7,555 nt of DNA from Desulfobacterales bacterium (GTDB lineage Bacteria > Desulfobacterota > Desulfobacteria > Desulfobacterales > Desulfosalsimonadaceae), in NCBI GenBank assembly GCA_007127175.1, contig SKZX01000297.1, positions 1 to 7,555 of the forward strand, read 5' to 3'. Below, piece by piece: positions 4,226 through 7,555 of the stretch. The translations under genes were made by a program, and so were the position numbers. A model generated the notes under the pieces. The model ran no database searches and was not told where the DNA came from. It was given only the letters and a program-made list of their open reading frames with translations. The first letter of the stretch is position 1; each line of letters begins with the position of its first letter.

Positions 4226-7123
4226 TTGGAAAACCCCATATATTTCAATTTTTTCACCATCGGTGCACTCATTCCCGTGGTTTTCCACCTCCTGATCACC
4301 CTTTTCTTTTTTTCCATTCCTGAAAAATCCCGGGCCACCTTTCACCTCGGATGCGCATACCTTTTCGCCACGCTGTTAAACCTCGCCTACGTGATCGCTT
4401 CCAGCTACTATCACCCTCTGGCCGCCTATCACCGGTGGCTCTCGGTCGGCGTGATCATGCTCGGGCAAACGCATTTTACCCTGTTCATCTACAACTATCC
4501 CAAACCGGGAAACCTGAAAACCGAAAGCATCCTCTGGCTTTCTCAATACATCGTGTCCTTTGCGATCACCGCCGCGTTTATCCTGATAACGCTCAACGCT
4601 TCGACTGTCTATCATTTCGATGGGCACTACTGGGATTTTGATGCCGATGAAATCAGCAAATGGATCGGGGTCGTTCTCGTTCTTTACCTGGTCCCGTTCA
4701 CCACTATCTATATCTATAAAATCAAGATGACAGCCGGCCGGGAACGCTTGGTTGTTTTTCTTTTGGGTATTGCCTACCTGCTCGGCGCGCTGATACCGTC
4801 GGTCGCCAATGCCTTGAGCAGGGAAGGGCTTATCGACAGACATTTTTTTCAGATCACCTGGGCAATGCTCAACATATTCGGGTTCTTTCTTTTGGCCATT
4901 ATCTATATCAACAACACGCGGGACAAATCCTCATTCACGGCAAAAATCGTCGGGGTCAGCATGGTGACCTTTCTTGTGCTGATCCAGGGAATCAGCTATT
5001 TTTCCCTTAGCGACAAGGACAGGGCCTATGATGAAATCCGCGGGCACGAGATCCATCGAATATTATTTTCTTCAGACTATAGACCACAGGACCTGTGCTA
5101 CCTGGCCGTCTATGACACGAGGTCCGGAACCCTGGAAGCACCGTACCTGAAAGACGGCCAACCCCTGGACGGCCACCGGATCCGACACGACATGGAAAAC
5201 ACCCTTCTTGCGGAAAGGATTTCGGCCGTTGACGGCCTTGAGCCCTTGCTTGCGGCGCTGCGCGAGGCTGAAAACCGAACTGGCTTTCTGAAGGGGTACA
5301 CCCGGTCCATTGAAGCCTACCTCCTCCAGCACGGCAAGACCCCGCCGAACAATGAACAGATCCGGAAATATCTTGCCCAACTGAATTTTTATACGGCATA
5401 CTATCACCGCAAAATTAATAACATACCTGTGGAGGGGTTCCGGGAGGGGATAGAAACGTTTCTGGCCTCCCGCAAAGCGGGGCTCCCCCATTTCAACGAG
5501 GCGCTCCGGCAGCACCTGGAAGGCGGCGCTGCCCACGAAAAAACGCTGAAGGCCGAGACTCTGGCATATGTTAAACCGATGAGACACGCCGGGAACCGCT
5601 TATACCGGGATTTTTCCAACAATCCCCGGCACACGGTATCCTTTATCCATTATGAGCAGGGGGAAAACCGTATTTATGAACTTGGCTTTGCCTACGCTGC
5701 CTACAGGGACTATATCCACCCGGCGGCGGCCAAACTGATCATCATGTTCTTCGGCGTGCTGCTGTTCGTGCTGGCAGGTTTCTGGCTGTTTTTTCTCGGC
5801 ACCTTCATCCTGCCCATGCAGCACCTGCTGGGAGCCGTCAAGAAAGTCAACACGGGGGACCTGAACGTGGTGGTCCCGGTTCATGCCGGCGATGAAATCG
5901 GCTACCTTTCCGAAACCTTCAACCACATGGTACATTCGGTAAGGACTTCCAGAAACGAGCTCAACAACATCCGGCTCTATCTTAAAAACATTATCGATTC
6001 AATGCCTTCCGCACTGATCGGGGTGGACCCCAGCGGCCGGGTTACCCACTGGAACAAGGAAGCCAGGCGGATGACCCGCCTGGACGCAGATCATGTCGAG
6101 GGCGTCGCCATTGACAAGATCTTTTCCCATTTCAGCGATTATCTCGACCATGTGCACACCGCCATAAAAAAACGCGCCCCACGGACAATAGAAAAGGTGC
6201 CCTACGAGCGCCGGGGAAAAACCCGTTATACGGACATCGTGATCTACCCGCTGATAGACAACGGTGTCCAGGGGGCTGTCATCCGGGTTGACGACATCAC
6301 CGACCGTGTCCGCTTCGAGGAAATGGTGGTACAGTCGGAAAAAATGGCGTCCGTTGGCGGCCTTGCCGCAGGTATGGCCCATGAAATCAACAACCCCCTT
6401 GGCGGCATCATGATGGGCGCCCAGAATATCCAGCGGCGGCTTTCCAAAAATCTCGGCAAGAACTACGAGGTGGCCGCACAGGTGGGCACGAGCATGGACG
6501 CTGTTGCCGCATACATGGAAAAGCGCGGCATTTACAAGATGCTCTCAGGCATCCTGGAAATGGGGCACCGGGCATCGGAAATCGTCTCCAACATGCTTAA
6601 CTTCAGCAGAAAGAGCGACTCCCGGATTTCCTCGGCAACGGTTAACGAGTTGGTGGACAGCACCATTGAGCTTGCCGCAAGTGACTACAACCTGAAAAAA
6701 CACTATGATTTCAGGCACATTCAAATAATACGGGACTATGACACCGCGTTGCCCCAGATCCATTGCATCCGGACCGAAATCCAGCAGGTTCTCCTGAACC
6801 TGTTGAAAAACGCCGCCCAGGCCATTGCCGGAAAAAACTATGATAACGAGCAGCCGCGCATCCGTATCCGAACCCGCCTGAAAGACGGCATGGCCTCCAT
6901 TGAAATCGAGGACAATGGCCCCGGCATTGATGAAAAGATACGCAAACGCATATTCGAGCCCTTTTTCACCACCAAGGAAGTGGGATCCGGAACCGGATTG
7001 GGCCTTTCAGTGTCTTATTTCATTATCACCAACAATCACGGCGGGAAAATGGAACTCGCCACACGCAGCGGCAAGGGTTCCCGCTTTACCATCAAGCTGC
7101 CGCTAACCCGTCAAGGAGCCTGA
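4226..7123 (+). CDS. Multi-pass membrane PAS sensor histidine kinase with unassigned extracytoplasmic domain
   Basis: A 965-residue inner-membrane sensor kinase, expected to autophosphorylate and pass phosphate to the receiver encoded immediately downstream. Hydrophobic segments near 11-31, 38-58, 71-91, 103-124, 145-165, 174-195, 207-228 and 239-260 form an N-terminal bundle resembling 7TM-type kinase sensor modules. A mostly hydrophilic region of about 240 residues (261-500) follows that I cannot assign; one more helix (about 503-529) returns to the cytoplasm. Next come HAMP (about 530-575, with GDLNVVVPVHAGDEIG) and PAS (about 585-695, opening IIDSMPSALIGVD). In HisKA the phospho-acceptor is H719 in GMAHEINNPLGG. 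The HATPase domain is complete: N box with N862 in NLLKNAAQA, G1 DNGPGI (896-901), F box FEPFFTTK (910-917) and G2 GSGTGLGLS (920-928). The HisKA hairpin carries roughly 25-30 extra residues (about 741-770). Start is TTG. The stop directly abuts the next ATG, indicating translational coupling. The signal is unknown. Confidence 0.95.
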   Translation: MENPIYFNFFTIGALIPVVFHLLITLFFFSIPEKSRATFHLGCAYLFATLLNLAYVIASSYYHPLAAYHRWLSVGVIMLGQTHFTLFIYNYPKPGNLKTESILWLSQYIVSFAITAAFILITLNASTVYHFDGHYWDFDADEISKWIGVVLVLYLVPFTTIYIYKIKMTAGRERLVVFLLGIAYLLGALIPSVANALSREGLIDRHFFQITWAMLNIFGFFLLAIIYINNTRDKSSFTAKIVGVSMVTFLVLIQGISYFSLSDKDRAYDEIRGHEIHRILFSSDYRPQDLCYLAVYDTRSGTLEAPYLKDGQPLDGHRIRHDMENTLLAERISAVDGLEPLLAALREAENRTGFLKGYTRSIEAYLLQHGKTPPNNEQIRKYLAQLNFYTAYYHRKINNIPVEGFREGIETFLASRKAGLPHFNEALRQHLEGGAAHEKTLKAETLAYVKPMRHAGNRLYRDFSNNPRHTVSFIHYEQGENRIYELGFAYAAYRDYIHPAAAKLIIMFFGVLLFVLAGFWLFFLGTFILPMQHLLGAVKKVNTGDLNVVVPVHAGDEIGYLSETFNHMVHSVRTSRNELNNIRLYLKNIIDSMPSALIGVDPSGRVTHWNKEARRMTRLDADHVEGVAIDKIFSHFSDYLDHVHTAIKKRAPRTIEKVPYERRGKTRYTDIVIYPLIDNGVQGAVIRVDDITDRVRFEEMVVQSEKMASVGGLAAGMAHEINNPLGGIMMGAQNIQRRLSKNLGKNYEVAAQVGTSMDAVAAYMEKRGIYKMLSGILEMGHRASEIVSNMLNFSRKSDSRISSATVNELVDSTIELAASDYNLKKHYDFRHIQIIRDYDTALPQIHCIRTEIQQVLLNLLKNAAQAIAGKNYDNEQPRIRIRTRLKDGMASIEIEDNGPGIDEKIRKRIFEPFFTTKEVGSGTGLGLSVSYFIITNNHGGKMELATRSGKGSRFTIKLPLTRQGA

Positions 7124-7519
7124 ATGGAACCGTCGGATATCAAAATCCTGGTCGTAGACGATGAAAATGTGGTCAGCACAAACCTCACTGCATTTCTTGA
7201 GGATGAGGGGTTCAACGTCCTGTCGGCCGCCAGCGGAGAAGAAGCGCTTGAACTGCTGTCCGAACAGAACGTCGACATCGGCATCATCGATATGCGGCTG
7301 CCGGGGATAGACGGCAACACCCTGATCCTGAAGGCGCATGACATGAGACCCGTCATGAAATTCCTGATCCATACCGGGTCCACCAATTACGGCCTGCCGA
7401 ACACGCTCAAGGCGATAGGGCTTTCCCCCTGGCAGGTGCTCAGAAAGCCGCTTCCCGACCTGTCGGTGCTAACCCGTGCCATCGACGCATTGATTACCGG
7501 AGAAATGATCGATGACTAA
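7124..7519 (+). CDS. Stand-alone response regulator receiver protein
   Basis: A 131-residue protein consisting of a CheY-like receiver domain and nothing else. The acidic pair D12-D13 (in VVDDE) binds Mg2+, D56 in IIDMRLPGIDG is the expected phosphorylation site, and T84 and K108 (in LRKPL) complete the conserved active site. It should therefore be competent for phosphorylation, most likely by the kinase directly upstream. With no DNA-binding or enzymatic output domain, it may act by protein contact or as a relay intermediate. The ATG touches the kinase stop (TGAATG), with AAGGAG at 7113-7118 five bases upstream. The last eight bases overlap the next receiver gene. The T84-to-K108 segment (TGSTNYGLPNTLKAIGLSP) is slightly longer than in CheY and resembles a receiver subgroup I associate with Desulfobacterota; that association is from memory. 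Confidence 0.93.
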   Translation: MEPSDIKILVVDDENVVSTNLTAFLEDEGFNVLSAASGEEALELLSEQNVDIGIIDMRLPGIDGNTLILKAHDMRPVMKFLIHTGSTNYGLPNTLKAIGLSPWQVLRKPLPDLSVLTRAIDALITGEMIDD

Positions 7520-7555
7520 AGTGCTTGCCATTGATGACGAAACCGTTTTCCGCGA
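7512..7555 (+). CDS. Second response regulator, N-terminal fragment cut by window end
   Basis: An ATG at 7512, inside the last codons of the preceding receiver gene (ATGACTAA arrangement, 8-base overlap), opens a frame reading MTKVLAIDDETVFR up to the window edge. A hydrophobic first strand followed by the acidic IDDE motif is the standard start of a receiver domain. GGAGA at 7499-7503 lies 8 bases upstream as a ribosome binding site. Only 14 complete codons are visible, so any output domain (DNA binding, GGDEF, HD-GYP, AAA+ or none) is beyond the window. The overlap implies cotranscription and coupled translation with the kinase and the first receiver. Confidence 0.8.
   Translation, partial: MTKVLAIDDETVFR

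Noticed and set aside
3239..4345. Long open frame on the - strand (368 codons) opposite the radical SAM gene and the start of the kinase
   Set aside because: It is a mirror of strongly supported + strand genes, crosses their intergenic gap, has no recognisable domain and reads as low-complexity shadow translation typical of GC-rich codon bias.
1..7555. Mobile element, defence system, CRISPR array or RNA gene
   Set aside because: Nearly all bases belong to intact housekeeping or signalling genes. No transposase, integrase, nuclease, spaced repeat series or tRNA-like fold was seen, and the longest gap between genes is 154 bp.

Overview
The window looks like chromosomal DNA from a Gram-negative bacterium of moderately high GC. 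The style of the histidine kinase and its receiver partner suggests the Desulfobacterota (former Deltaproteobacteria, Desulfobacteraceae-like). That placement is an inference from protein style, not from a marker gene. I see no tRNA, rRNA, CRISPR array, transposase, phage gene or attachment site.

Left half, leftward genes: a hairpin at 20-46 closes the left edge. A DnaJ/CbpA-type co-chaperone lies at 81-1025 (-), with a good sigma70-like promoter in the 154-bp gap upstream of it. Next is mnmG (gidA) at 1180-3078 (-), the FAD-dependent tRNA wobble-uridine modification enzyme. Its probable promoter sits in the 121-bp divergent gap, close to the start codon of the opposite gene.

Right half, rightward genes: a TIGR01212/YhcC-type radical SAM protein (3200-4126) is followed by a 99-bp AT-rich gap. 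That gap holds a promoter-like pair and a perfect AT-only inverted repeat. A tightly packed signalling operon follows. It starts with a 965-residue multi-pass membrane histidine kinase with a TTG start (4226-7123). A stand-alone receiver protein comes next (7124-7519), its ATG directly abutting the kinase stop. A second receiver gene begins inside the end of the first (from 7512) and runs off the window.

How they work together: the three signalling genes are probably cotranscribed and form a multi-receiver phosphorelay or branched two-component system. The kinase has an N-terminal bundle of about 7-8 helices, a roughly 240-residue extracytoplasmic region I cannot assign, one more membrane helix, HAMP, PAS, a HisKA domain with an enlarged helical hairpin, and a complete ATPase domain. 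Its signal is unknown. The left-hand genes are housekeeping and show no evident link to the signalling operon. The parts most worth a second look are the kinase sensor region, the HisKA insertion, the stacked receivers and the AT-only palindrome upstream.
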